DNA of 64,000 bases from CAZDWZ01 sp964509425. Its GTDB lineage: Bacteria > Bdellovibrionota_C > UBA2361 > SZUA-149 > CAZDWZ01. Under the pieces are notes generated by a model that was not told the DNA's origin, ran no database searches, and saw nothing but the letters and a program-made list of their open reading frames with translations. The stretch lies in contig CAZDWZ010000014.1 in the NCBI GenBank assembly GCA_964509425.1, positions 70,693-134,692 on the forward strand, given 5' to 3'. The translations under genes were made by a program, and so were the position numbers. This document shows, one piece after another, positions 1-8,742 of the stretch (its first letter is position 1; each line of letters begins with the position of its first letter).

Positions 1-119
1 GCGGTTCGCTTGGAAGTGCTCAGAGCTCGTCGACCGCTGAATCAATCCTCCTGAAATTGCTTGAAGATACCGGCACGGTAAAACGGACGGCGTAAAACAC
101 CGTTCCGGCATTCGGACAG

Positions 120-181
120 CGTGATTCCCAAATTCCCGGGATTTTGTAAGATGAGCTCCGGGCAAAACGAAGGGAATCACG
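120..181 (+). promoter_or_regulatory. inverted repeat covering the ribosome binding site of the first gene
   Basis: A perfect 10-base inverted repeat (CGTGATTCCC at 120-129, GGGAATCACG at 172-181) ends one base before the ATG at 183. The right arm contains most of the Shine-Dalgarno stretch AAGGGAA (170-176). In mRNA this could form a stem with a 42-base loop that hides the ribosome binding site. The arms are seen directly; a regulatory role is inference. Bases 1-119 contain nothing I can support as a gene. Confidence 0.35.
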
Positions 182-182
182 T

Positions 183-1298
183 ATGTTCGGTTTCAAGGTG
201 CGCAGCGTTCTTCTCGCTGCCGTCGTTTCCACTGTCACGTCAGGAATTTTCGTCGCTGAATGTCTGGCTGTTTCTCCGCCGCCTATAAAAATCGGTTTGC
301 TCCTTTGCCTCACGGGTGAATGCGCGGCTGACGGGAGCGGTTCACGGGAGGGTGCCGAGCTTGCTGCGCTCGAGATAAACGAGTTGGGAGGAGTGATCGG
401 CCGGCGTATTGAGTTCGTGGTTCAAGATACGGCCGAAGCGATCAGCGGAGCGAAAGTCATCTCGGCCTATCGTCAGTTGAGAACGGACAAAGAGATCAAG
501 TTTCTCATCGGACCTTCGTGGACACCGGGTGGATTGTCGCTTGCACCAGTTGCTTCAAAGGATGCAGACGTAATCGTCATTACGCCGACACTGGGTGCGA
601 AAGAGTTCCATCTCACCGGCGACAATCTTTTTAACCTGCGCGGCACCGACGAAATTCCGACGCGTCTTACCGCGAAGCGCGCGATTGAGCGCGGCTTTAA
701 ACACGCCGCGATATTCAGTAGCCAACAACCGTGGGAGAGTCAGCAGGCCAAATACTTCGCGGAGGAGTTCGTGAAGCTCGGCGGAAAAATCGCGTCGAAA
801 GTCGAGCCGCTTCCTACCACTACGACATTAGGAACCGAGGCCCTGAGAACGATCGGCAGTAAACCTGATGTCATATTTTTTGCGAATCTGGTTCAGCAGG
901 CAATTGCCGCGAAGGAACTCCGAAAACTCGGCTGGAATGGCGAGAAGCTTGCAGCCAATGTTGATGAGACGCGCCTCAAAGAATCGGAAGGGGCGCTCGA
1001 AGGTGTTCAGTTCATGACCTTCCAGAAGCCATCCGCGACGTTCGTTAAGAAATATCAGGCACGCTATCAGAAATTGCCTGAGCTTGCGGCGAGCACCGGG
1101 TACGACGCGGTCTACGCGTATGCAAAGGCGATTGAATCGGCTGATAAGCTCTCTGTTCCTGAAGTAAAGGCCGCGATGTCGAGAATCGCGTTCTCCGGCG
1201 CCTCGGGAGAGATTCGCTTCGACCAGGAGGGTTGTGTTGCGAAGAAGCCGCAACTCTGGGTGGTTAAGAATGGGTCTCTCACCCTCGGCTCAGGATAG
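183..1298 (+). CDS. branched-chain amino acid-type periplasmic substrate-binding protein
   Basis: A 371-residue periplasmic binding protein of the LivJ/Peripla_BP_6 type. Residues 1-29 form a signal peptide (short basic start, hydrophobic core, small residues before VSPPP). The mature protein opens with the family's typical strand and turn (IKIGLLLCLTGECAADGSG), followed by the EGAELAALEINELGG helix, then the two alternating alpha/beta lobes with a TGYDAVYAYAKA helix near the C-terminus. Length is normal for the family. AAGGGAA supports the ATG at 183. No LivHMGF permease or ATPase genes are next to it, so it may serve a transporter encoded elsewhere or act as a sensor. The ligand cannot be read from the sequence; amino acids, amides or aromatic acids are all possible. 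Confidence 0.85.
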   Translation: MFGFKVRSVLLAAVVSTVTSGIFVAECLAVSPPPIKIGLLLCLTGECAADGSGSREGAELAALEINELGGVIGRRIEFVVQDTAEAISGAKVISAYRQLRTDKEIKFLIGPSWTPGGLSLAPVASKDADVIVITPTLGAKEFHLTGDNLFNLRGTDEIPTRLTAKRAIERGFKHAAIFSSQQPWESQQAKYFAEEFVKLGGKIASKVEPLPTTTTLGTEALRTIGSKPDVIFFANLVQQAIAAKELRKLGWNGEKLAANVDETRLKESEGALEGVQFMTFQKPSATFVKKYQARYQKLPELAASTGYDAVYAYAKAIESADKLSVPEVKAAMSRIAFSGASGEIRFDQEGCVAKKPQLWVVKNGSLTLGSG

Positions 1299-1428
1299 TC
1301 TGCACAGAATTCGGAATATTTTCATCTAAATCTTCGAAAAAGCCCCGGGAAAATCCTACGTGCCCAGGGGAGATTAGAATGATAGGAATGAATTTGCCGT
1401 CGCCTGGAACCCCGCGAACAACCGAATT

Positions 1429-2700
1429 ATGCGAATAGTTTTCCGTCTCAGTCTCTGCATTTTCTTTTTCCTTTGTGCCGGCGTCACTCCCAGGAATGTG
1501 ACGGGACCGGATGTCCTGCTGGGAAGTGCTTTTGCGGCAGTCCCGAAAGATCAAGCATCTGAAGACGACGCTTCTTCTGCGGAGACGGAAAAACCAGAGA
1601 GCGAATCCGAATCGGATGAAGCCGGAGAAGGTGAGGAGTCAGCTTCTCCGTCGCCGACAGAAACAGCCACGCCAACTGCGACTCCTGTACCCCGCGTTCA
1701 ACCCATTAAATTCGGACTCATCCTCCCACTTTCCGGACCACAGGCAGAGTGGGGGAAGCTGATGCAAAACTCCGCGAAGATGGCATTCGAAGACATCGAC
1801 GCCGAGACTAAATTAAAGATGTCGCTCATTTTCGAAGATGATCAGCTGAAGCCCGCCCTCGCCACATCAGCATTTAAGAAGCTCTCCGAAACAGACAAGG
1901 TCGCGGGATTTGCCTCGTTCAGTGGGGACGTCGTCGCTGCCGTCGCGCCGCTTGCCGAGAAAGCTGAAATTCCGATGTTTGCTATTACGTCGAACAAAGA
2001 CGTTGTGAAGGGAAACTTGTACTCGTTCCGGCACTGGCTCGATTCGGCTGAGCAAATTCGGACGCTCATTCCGTTTATGACGGAACACGAAATCCACACC
2101 GTCGCCATTGCGGTCGTGGCACACGAATCGATGCAAGATTATGTGGCGAAGTTCGCCGTCGCCGCTGCTCAAGCCAACATCAATCTTGTGCTTAAAGAAG
2201 AGTTTTCTCCGTCCGAGGCGGACTTTAAAAAGTTCGTCTCGAAGACTTCGGAGGAACCGGTTGATGCAATCCTTATCGCGCTTCTACCGCCACAAGTCTC
2301 CGCATTCACAAAGCGCTTGAGAGACAACGGCAATGACTCGCCGCTTTTCGGGTTCGCCAGCATCGAAATCGTAAGCGAGGTTAAGGCCGCGGTGGGTGCG
2401 ATGGACGGTCTGATCTACACCGCACCGAAGCTGTCGAAAGATTTCGTAAAGCGCTACCAAGAGCGCTATGGAGAATATCCGGAAATTTCGGCGCCGAACG
2501 TTTACGACATCGTGCGAATTTTCGGGGATGCAGTAAAATCAGGCGCCAAGGATTCTCGGTCTGTGGCGAATTATATCCGCCGTTTGAAAGACTACCACGG
2601 AGTGATGGGGAGCTACTCAATCACCGGTGAGAACGACTTCTCGATCTCGTCCGAGTTGAAGAAAATTGAACGAGGGAGTTTTCGTCGAATAGACGAGTGA
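1429..2700 (+). CDS. periplasmic binding protein-like protein with acidic and TP-rich linker
   Basis: A 423-residue exported protein. An N-terminal hydrophobic segment (residues about 4-20) looks like a signal peptide, probably cleaved near SAFA/AVPK. It is followed by an acidic Ser/Glu-rich stretch and a TPTATPTATPV-type linker (about residues 45-85). From about residue 88 a Peripla_BP_6 fold begins with PIKFGLILPLSGPQAEWG and runs to the end. It lies 130 bases after the first binding protein on the same strand. The linker resembles tethers of envelope proteins and would let the binding lobe sit away from the membrane, although no lipobox is visible. It could be a ligand sensor or an LpoA-like envelope protein rather than a transport component. 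Ligand unknown. Confidence 0.75.
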   Translation: MRIVFRLSLCIFFFLCAGVTPRNVTGPDVLLGSAFAAVPKDQASEDDASSAETEKPESESESDEAGEGEESASPSPTETATPTATPVPRVQPIKFGLILPLSGPQAEWGKLMQNSAKMAFEDIDAETKLKMSLIFEDDQLKPALATSAFKKLSETDKVAGFASFSGDVVAAVAPLAEKAEIPMFAITSNKDVVKGNLYSFRHWLDSAEQIRTLIPFMTEHEIHTVAIAVVAHESMQDYVAKFAVAAAQANINLVLKEEFSPSEADFKKFVSKTSEEPVDAILIALLPPQVSAFTKRLRDNGNDSPLFGFASIEIVSEVKAAVGAMDGLIYTAPKLSKDFVKRYQERYGEYPEISAPNVYDIVRIFGDAVKSGAKDSRSVANYIRRLKDYHGVMGSYSITGENDFSISSELKKIERGSFRRIDE

Positions 2701-2750
2701 GCTCTCGGCCGCCGTTTAGAGCGGTTCTCAAAATTTTCGTCCGAATCTTA

Positions 2751-3179
2751 CTAGTAGGCGAGGTAGTATTCTCCAGCCGAAATCTCCTTCGCCACGACCC
2801 ACTTTCCTTTCTGCCAGCTATACTGAATCCGGAAATATCTCGGTCGAGATGCTTCCGTTTTGCTGGCCGCAACCTCGGTAAAAATGTTCGCGGTCAACAG
2901 TCCGACATTTGCAGAGACGAGCTCGATCTGGGAGGTGGTGCAGGGTGAAATATCCGTAATGCTCGATTTCAACCCGCTATCGGCGCAGTCTTCGCCGAGG
3001 AAATTCCGAATGGCATATTTAACGGAAACCGGGATCGACGACTCGGCCCAGAGCCAATAGGGGATCCAAAGTGCACAAGCGAGAAAGAGAAACTTCAAGA
3101 ATCCGGTCGATTCTTTCGAGGTAATTTTCGTTTTTCCGGCCGAGCTGTTCTTTGGTTTTAGCCGGATCGTATCAACCAT
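2751..3179 (-). CDS. hypothetical single-pass membrane protein, coupled to serC
   Basis: A 142-residue protein that I do not recognise. It has a basic, Ser/Thr/Lys-rich cytoplasmic start (residues 1-27), one transmembrane segment (about 28-44, FLKFLFLACALWIPYWLW), and an extracytoplasmic domain of about 95 residues with two Cys (in GEDCADSG and DISPCTTS) that could form a disulphide. The C-terminal YFRIQYSWQKGKWVVAKE looks like a small beta-sheet domain. Its ATG overlaps the 3' end of serC by 8 bases, so the two are probably translationally coupled. The overlap does not imply a role in serine synthesis. Confidence 0.6.
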   Translation of the reverse strand: MVDTIRLKPKNSSAGKTKITSKESTGFLKFLFLACALWIPYWLWAESSIPVSVKYAIRNFLGEDCADSGLKSSITDISPCTTSQIELVSANVGLLTANIFTEVAASKTEASRPRYFRIQYSWQKGKWVVAKEISAGEYYLAY

Positions 3180-4275
3180 GGGCGTTCTCGAATTCGTTCA
3201 TGAAGCCAACGAGTGCTTCGACGGCTTGAAGCGGGAGGGCGTTGTAAAGGCTTGCCCGGAATCCTCCAAGCACACGATGTCCCTTCAGCCCAAAGAGCTG
3301 ATGCTCCGCGGCGCCCTGAAGGAATTCCTTTTCTAGGTCCGAGTTCCGGAGCCGAAAAGTGACATTCATCATCGACCGGGAGCTCTTCTCCACAATTCCT
3401 TGGTAGAAGCCGGATTCGTCGAGGCGCTCATAAAGGATCGCAGCTTTCTCTTCATTCCGTTTCTGGATTGCTGGTACTCCGCCGCAATCCTTAATCCAGT
3501 TCAAAACTTCTCGGAGCAAGTAAATCGAGAGCGTCGGAGGAGTGTTGTGAAGGGAGCGGCTCTTCTCATAGGTCCTGTAGTCGAGCATCGTGGGGAGCTT
3601 TTCAGGGCATCGTTTTAGAAGGCTCTTTTTCAGGACCACAAGAGTCACCCCCGCAGGGCCAATATTCTTCTGTGCTCCAGCGTAAATCATTGAATATCGC
3701 GAAGTCGCGATTGGCTTTGAGAGAATGTCAGACGAGGCGTCGCAAAGAAGCGGAACTTCAGCCGGGCAATCCGGCTCTTCGCGGAACTGCGTTCCAGCAA
3801 TCGTATTGTTGCTCGTGAAGTGAAGATAGGCGGCATTCGCGGAGAGAGGGCCGAGCGTTGGAATGCTCCGGTATTTCGCTTCCTTGGTCGAGCCGGCGAC
3901 GAACACTTCACCGAATTTTCTAGCCTCGTCGAGCGCGTATTCGCCCCAGACGTCGCTCAGCATATAGTTGCCGATGGTGCCGGGGACGAGGAGATTCATG
4001 GGAATCATGGAGAACTGTTGTGTTGCGCCCCCCGTGACGAAGAGAACTGCGTAATCGTCGTTGAGATTGAGGAGTTCACGCACCAGCGCTTCCGCCCCGA
4101 AGATTATTTCCTCAAAATGCGGCCCTCGATGGCTGAGTTCCGCGACACCCATTCCGGAATCTCGATAGCTCCAGATATCGTCCTGGGCTCGCCGCAGAAC
4201 TTCTTCCGGAAGCACCGCGGGGCCGGGGTTAAAATTGAATCCTCGCTGTTTTGTAGGAATATTTGAAATGTTCAT
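3172..4275 (-). CDS. serC: phosphoserine aminotransferase
   Basis: PLP enzyme of the second phosphorylated step of serine synthesis (3-phosphohydroxypyruvate plus glutamate to phosphoserine), also usable for 4-phosphohydroxythreonine in pyridoxine synthesis. The 367-residue length is normal. Family landmarks are the start FNFNPGPAVLPEEVL, the GMGVAELSHR segment, VLFVTGGATQQF for phosphate/PLP contacts, the HFTSNNTIAGTQ motif, and the Schiff-base lysine K203 in GAQKNIGPAGV. There is no good Shine-Dalgarno sequence: AGG lies directly against the ATG, and a TATATA/TATAAA box sits only 6-8 bases ahead, so a very short or leaderless 5' end is possible. The next gene downstream overlaps it. Confidence 0.95.
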   Translation of the reverse strand: MNISNIPTKQRGFNFNPGPAVLPEEVLRRAQDDIWSYRDSGMGVAELSHRGPHFEEIIFGAEALVRELLNLNDDYAVLFVTGGATQQFSMIPMNLLVPGTIGNYMLSDVWGEYALDEARKFGEVFVAGSTKEAKYRSIPTLGPLSANAAYLHFTSNNTIAGTQFREEPDCPAEVPLLCDASSDILSKPIATSRYSMIYAGAQKNIGPAGVTLVVLKKSLLKRCPEKLPTMLDYRTYEKSRSLHNTPPTLSIYLLREVLNWIKDCGGVPAIQKRNEEKAAILYERLDESGFYQGIVEKSSRSMMNVTFRLRNSDLEKEFLQGAAEHQLFGLKGHRVLGGFRASLYNALPLQAVEALVGFMNEFENAHG

Positions 4276-4483
4276 CCTGGGTTTATATATAAAGAAAAGC
4301 CCTGAGGCACCTATCGCCGACGTAAGCGCTTTTTACTTGAACGAGGCTCACTCCGGGAAATTCCCCGCTCCCGGGCGGTGCACTCGGTCGCGGACCGGCC
4401 ATAATATCTTGAATTGCCGTCGGAGGAGCTGATTCCTATGATGGCCTGAAGCGAATAACTCTTAACGGCACGATTGATACGTT

Positions 4484-4753
4484 ATGTCTGATCAGGAAAG
4501 GGAAAAGACCGCCCAGCAACTCATGCAACAGCCGGACCCGGATGCGAAGCCGGACATGGCGAAAGACTGGTCGACCGACTATTTTCCAACGTCGGCGAAA
4601 CCGGTTTTTATCGGTTGGACCATCATGGTGCTCGGAGTGCTCGGTTTGTGTATCGCAGTGTATCTCCTCTCTGAGCACCCTGAGGATCCTGAGAAGATGC
4701 TGAAGAAAAAACAGATCGAGAATAATTTGAGGCCTCCGGACGACGAGGAGTGA
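4484..4753 (+). CDS. small single-pass membrane protein of unknown function
   Basis: An 89-residue protein with a charged N-terminal cytoplasmic part (residues 1-38), one transmembrane segment (about 41-63, FIGWTIMVLGVLGLCIAVYLL) and a short charged tail. It ends 3 bases before the M48 protease, so both are likely one transcript. I do not recognise the family. A function as a small partner or anchor of the protease is plausible from position only. No strong ribosome binding site precedes the ATG at 4484, so the start is less certain than the frame. Confidence 0.6.
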   Translation: MSDQEREKTAQQLMQQPDPDAKPDMAKDWSTDYFPTSAKPVFIGWTIMVLGVLGLCIAVYLLSEHPEDPEKMLKKKQIENNLRPPDDEE

Positions 4754-4756
4754 TCC

Positions 4757-5623
4757 ATGTATCAAGACGACGTATCTGAGTATCCTCGAGCGTACCGGCG
4801 CCGGAGCTTTAAGCTTCTCCCCATCGTGCTTTTTGCTCTCTATGGCATTTATTTTTATTTCAGCAATCGCCAGACTGTTCCTATCACTGGGCGCCATCAG
4901 GTAGTGCACCTCAGCCGTGAGCAGGAGATCTCGCTCGGACTGCAAGCGTATCGCGAAGTGTTGAGTCAGCAGCGCGTCGTGTCTTCCGGCCCCGAGGTCA
5001 ATACCATCCGTGATATCGGTGCGAGAATCTCAAAAGCTGCAGCTGTTTCCGATTTCAAGTGGGAGTTCAATCTCGTTGATACACCGGAAGCGAATGCGTT
5101 TTGCCTTCCGGGCGGGAAGGTTGTCGTAAATTCCGGGATCCTGCCTATCACGGCCAACCAGGACGGTCTTGCCATCGTGATGGGACACGAAATCGCCCAT
5201 GCGATCGCGCGGCATGGTGCTGAACGGATGGCGCAGCAGCAGTTGCTCGAGTTCGGCCGGATGGCAGTCGGAATGGCGGTGCAGGACATGGATCAAACTG
5301 CCCGGCAGACCGTGCTCGGAGTCTTCGGAGTGGGAAGTCAATTCGGGATTCTGCTTCCGTTCTCACGGACTCACGAATCCGAAGCGGATAAAATCGGACT
5401 GCTCCTCGCGGCGAGAGCGTGTTTTAATCCTGAAGAAGCGCCACGTTTCTGGGAGCGCATGGCACGTGCGAGCGATTCTGGAAGACCTCCGACCTTCATG
5501 TCGACGCATCCATCTCCCGAGCGAAGAGTCGAGCAGCTAAAGGCTTGGATGCCGGAAGCACTTGCCGAGCGAGCGAAATACTGTGGGGGTGGAGAAGCGC
5601 CTTCCATTCCGCCTGTTCAATAG
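4757..5623 (+). CDS. M48-family membrane-anchored metalloprotease
   Basis: A 288-residue zinc metallopeptidase of the M48 (HtpX/BepA/LoiP) group. A signal-anchor helix (about residues 19-36) is followed by a region with the usual GxxAYREVLSQQ and VDTPEANAFCLPGGKVVV signatures. The catalytic HExxH is H144-E145-H148 (MGHEIAHAI) and the third ligand is E209 in HESEADKIG. The substrate-side THPSPERRVEQL motif is also present. Such proteins degrade or help assemble misfolded outer-membrane proteins in the periplasm. A GAGGAG ribosome binding site overlaps the end of the preceding small membrane gene, so the two are tightly linked. It lacks the TPR domain of BepA, so LoiP/YcaL-like is the closer comparison. 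Confidence 0.9.
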   Translation: MYQDDVSEYPRAYRRRSFKLLPIVLFALYGIYFYFSNRQTVPITGRHQVVHLSREQEISLGLQAYREVLSQQRVVSSGPEVNTIRDIGARISKAAAVSDFKWEFNLVDTPEANAFCLPGGKVVVNSGILPITANQDGLAIVMGHEIAHAIARHGAERMAQQQLLEFGRMAVGMAVQDMDQTARQTVLGVFGVGSQFGILLPFSRTHESEADKIGLLLAARACFNPEEAPRFWERMARASDSGRPPTFMSTHPSPERRVEQLKAWMPEALAERAKYCGGGEAPSIPPVQ

Positions 5624-5691
5624 CGATTTACCCGCAGCCGGAGAACGCGGCTTTTCCGAAAGGCACGCTTCCGTTCTGGAACACGACGCAG

Positions 5692-6651
5692 CTACATGGA
5701 AAAGTCGAGCGTGATTCCTCGGTGATCGGAGCCAACATCGGGACCCACTTTTCGCTGACAAACGACAATGTCGTTACTCGGCAGGACGTGATCTATCGGA
5801 ATCGTGACGACATGATCCCGGCCGAACCAGGTGGGCTGATATCCGAATCCGTCTTCGGAATTATACAGTTTCCCGCCCTTCGTGAGATCCGAAAATGCGC
5901 TGCCCCATCGAGTAATATTGAGATCTCCGGCGAGGATGATCTGCCCGGGAAGCGATTCTGCAAATCGAATAGCTTCTCGCAACAGCCGATCCCGGGAATT
6001 TGACTGCCGCTCTCTCACCGGCGGAAGGGTGTGGATTCCAATAAAGCGGAGCGATTTTCCGGAGAGCTCCAAATCGGCAAAGAGACTGGGCACGTTCGGT
6101 TTTCCGAATTCTTTCACTTCCACGTTTCGGATCGGTGTTTTGCTAAGAAGCGCGAGGCCGAAATTATCCTCTCTCGGATGGAGTGATTGATGGGGATATC
6201 GAGCCTTTAGTTGGGCGATATTCTCGAGCCAGCGCTTGTCTACCTCCATGAGAAAGACAAAATCTGGATCTTCACCAAGAACGTACCGCTCGACATCCTC
6301 GTATCGCGTGCTCGCCGTATACACGTTCAAACTGACGAGCCGTAGACCGCACTTTTGTTGAACGACATCTCCGTTTCCTCGCTTTTGATAAAGTGGTGCG
6401 AGGTTCCAGGCGGACAGACAGAGACAGGCGAAGAGGATCGGCACGAGGCGGATCGTTCTCGCCAACAGCGCGAGCACCAGCAAAATCAAGCCGAGTAGAA
6501 GATACTGTCCTTGAAAATGACGGAGCAGATCCGCAATCCAACTATAGCTCCCGAAGAGTGATGCGAGCTGCGCCGCAAAGAGCAGGCACGTGAAGAACCG
6601 AGCGAGGTTCCCCGCGGCCTGACGCAGATCTATTTTTTGACGCGTAGACAT
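5692..6651 (-). CDS. membrane-bound endonuclease/exonuclease/phosphatase-fold protein
   Basis: A 319-residue protein with three hydrophobic segments at the N-terminus (about residues 15-35, 48-64 and 67-85) followed by a DNase I-like EEP domain. Motifs run in order: LRLVSLNVYT, the metal-binding Glu in FLMEVDKRW, LAGDLNITRW (catalytic Asp/Asn), IPIDHVLPS and GSDHRGI (catalytic Asp-His pair). The architecture is that of the YafD-like membrane-associated EEP proteins, whose substrates are mostly unknown and could be phospholipids, sugar phosphates or nucleic acid outside the cell. GAGG lies 4-5 bases ahead of the ATG. It is divergent from the dockerin-like protein gene. Confidence 0.88.
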   Translation of the reverse strand: MSTRQKIDLRQAAGNLARFFTCLLFAAQLASLFGSYSWIADLLRHFQGQYLLLGLILLVLALLARTIRLVPILFACLCLSAWNLAPLYQKRGNGDVVQQKCGLRLVSLNVYTASTRYEDVERYVLGEDPDFVFLMEVDKRWLENIAQLKARYPHQSLHPREDNFGLALLSKTPIRNVEVKEFGKPNVPSLFADLELSGKSLRFIGIHTLPPVRERQSNSRDRLLREAIRFAESLPGQIILAGDLNITRWGSAFSDLTKGGKLYNSEDGFGYQPTWFGRDHVVTIPIDHVLPSNDIVVCQRKVGPDVGSDHRGITLDFSM

Positions 6652-6766
6652 AAAACCTCAGATGACATTCAAGAGAATTTAATCTTAATCATTTCTACAA
6701 TTAGCTGGGCGCGAACGGTGCGATGCATATCGAGAGTAAGACAAAGGTTTTTACTTCGGTATTGTT

Positions 6767-8737
6767 ATGTTTCCAAATCTTCAACTGGCCCGGATTCCAT
6801 CGTTTTTTCGCCAACGCCTCATCCTTTTTTCATTTCTTTCTGTGCTTCCGATGGTCGCAAGTGCGTCCGCACAATCCTCAGGGGACGTGTTGCTTCGGAA
6901 TCCGACGTTTGGGTTGGGCGACCTTGATGGAGACGGGCGGATCGGTTCTGCTGATTTAGGCATACTGGCGTCGGCCGTCGCTGCCGAGGGAGCATCCGGA
7001 AGCTTGTCTCTCGCGTGTTCGGTGGCCGGAGATATGAACTTTGACGGTTTTCTTGATTCCGGCGACTTCCAACTCCTCGAATATGCCGTGCGGGCCGGAA
7101 GCGCTGTATATCTCCTGCCGAAAGTTTATGAAAATTGCGGTGTGCCGGCTCCGCTCAGCGTCGCTCCAACGGCGTCCCCAGGTCAGACGATCGAGTTTAT
7201 CGTGATGTCGCGATGGGCGGGAGAGGGAGAAGAATGGGCAGTAACGGCAGATGATGGAGCACGAGGTCTTCCGATATCGGCGAATTCCTCAAATGGTGCG
7301 GCGCGAACGTTTACTCTCTCCGTGTCCTCCGAATCCGGAGCAGGCAGCCACATCTACATTCATCTCGTTTCGGCGACCCGCCACCTCGTCATGCCGATCC
7401 GGATCGTAACCGGACCGTCGGACACGAGTACAAACGCTTCGGGACCAGGTGTTTCAACGGGCTCGGTTTCCGAAGTGGTCCCGGAGCCTGCCGTGTCACC
7501 CAGTCCTGCTGTGTCGCCGGTGCCCACAGTTTCTCCCGCGATGACGTTCTTGCCGGCGTCCACGGTTTCACCTGAGCCGACCGGGCTGAAACCCTTTTCA
7601 ACGAAAGTGGAACCAGCTGTTCTGACTTTTTCGACGACTCACCTGCCGGTTGCAACAGTGACGCCTGGTTCCACGCTCGTTGTTTCGCCCGTGATTGAAT
7701 CAGACCCGGCATTCAAAGCGACGCCGAAGCCTACCGCCTCATTTATTCCGATCGATACGCCGTTTAAAACTATTACGCCTGTCGCGACAGCAACACCTAC
7801 TCCGGCGGCTGTTTCCAACTGTCCCGCGACTCGCGCGGGGAGGGGATGTTACGCGTTCGTCGCCAACTTCCTCATGGACTGGGAGTACTCGAGCAACGAC
7901 CCAGCCTCAGGGCAGCGCCAACGGAACCAATTTGCCGGACTCATTGCGGCGCTCGGCGTGAACGGGACCGGCTGCACAATTGAAAAGTTTGCGGGTTGGG
8001 AGCAGACGACGAATGTCGACCATGTAGTGGACTTCAATAATGTGCGGCGCACTGTTCGATTTCTACTGCGCCCCCGTCCGCCGCAACGATGGGACGGCTA
8101 CTTCATTCAAGACCGAAACGGCGCGTGGGTGCCTTGGAGCGGAGATACGAATGGTCGTTGGGTGAACCCCGCACCCGAGATTCTCAATGCATGGAGCAGG
8201 GATCAAGATGAATTCTTGAATCGACTCGAGGGGGCGCGGAACTGGGCGTTGAATCAAATCGTGATCCGGAAGCCTGAGAGCGTGTTTTGGTACGTTGGGG
8301 GTCATGGTGAGCCACCGGCGAGTTGGGCGCGACACCCGGATTGGCGCTACGGCTGGTGGGGAACGGGATTGGGAAGCTACTTCTCGCGGGAACGGCATAT
8401 TTTTTCGCTCCACCTGATTTTATCCGCCGCGGAGCCGTGCGATTACACCTACGTCGATGACGCTTGTTATGGAGGGCAATCAAATCTGAAATATCGAGCG
8501 GATATCGCCCCTCGCGCATTGAGACCGCAAACGCGAAACGGGATGTTTATCGCGAGCGCGACGCCGACGGCGCTTGCGCAGTATTGGACCACGGTGAACA
8601 CTGCGCTTCGAGCAGGTTTAAACGCCGCGAGAGCCGCGGGGAAACCTGCGGAGTTCACGTCCTACATCCGTGACAGGCATCTTCCGACGGATTCTCCGTT
8701 TGAGACTTTTGACTTCGATCGGGGTAAAAATGAGTGA
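6767..8737 (+). CDS. exported dockerin-like protein with candidate clan CD (caspase/legumain-like) cysteine peptidase domain
   Basis: A 656-residue multidomain protein. A long signal peptide ends near ASAQ (residue 36). Residues 50-102 hold two dockerin-type calcium loops: D52-x-D54-x-DGRIGSAD63 and D89-x-N91-x-DGFLDSGD100, each followed by a hydrophobic helix. Residues about 215-345 are a low-complexity linker of VSP/TPxPT units. The C-terminal about 300 residues show the two marks of clan CD peptidases: a hydrophobic strand ending in His-Gly (VFWYVGGHG, H513) and a second strand ending in Asp-Ala-Cys (YTYVDDACYGG, C567). The spacing of 54 residues fits the clan. Catalysis is inferred from these motifs; I know no named family with this arrangement. 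It converges with the methyltransferase gene 5 bases away. Confidence 0.7.
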   Translation: MFPNLQLARIPSFFRQRLILFSFLSVLPMVASASAQSSGDVLLRNPTFGLGDLDGDGRIGSADLGILASAVAAEGASGSLSLACSVAGDMNFDGFLDSGDFQLLEYAVRAGSAVYLLPKVYENCGVPAPLSVAPTASPGQTIEFIVMSRWAGEGEEWAVTADDGARGLPISANSSNGAARTFTLSVSSESGAGSHIYIHLVSATRHLVMPIRIVTGPSDTSTNASGPGVSTGSVSEVVPEPAVSPSPAVSPVPTVSPAMTFLPASTVSPEPTGLKPFSTKVEPAVLTFSTTHLPVATVTPGSTLVVSPVIESDPAFKATPKPTASFIPIDTPFKTITPVATATPTPAAVSNCPATRAGRGCYAFVANFLMDWEYSSNDPASGQRQRNQFAGLIAALGVNGTGCTIEKFAGWEQTTNVDHVVDFNNVRRTVRFLLRPRPPQRWDGYFIQDRNGAWVPWSGDTNGRWVNPAPEILNAWSRDQDEFLNRLEGARNWALNQIVIRKPESVFWYVGGHGEPPASWARHPDWRYGWWGTGLGSYFSRERHIFSLHLILSAAEPCDYTYVDDACYGGQSNLKYRADIAPRALRPQTRNGMFIASATPTALAQYWTTVNTALRAGLNAARAAGKPAEFTSYIRDRHLPTDSPFETFDFDRGKNE

Positions 8738-8742
8738 CGCGT

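Noticed and set aside
1299..1428. Terminator-like CCCCGGG...CCCAGGGG between the two binding-protein genes
   Set aside because: The stem is interrupted and no T run follows; not supported as a terminator.
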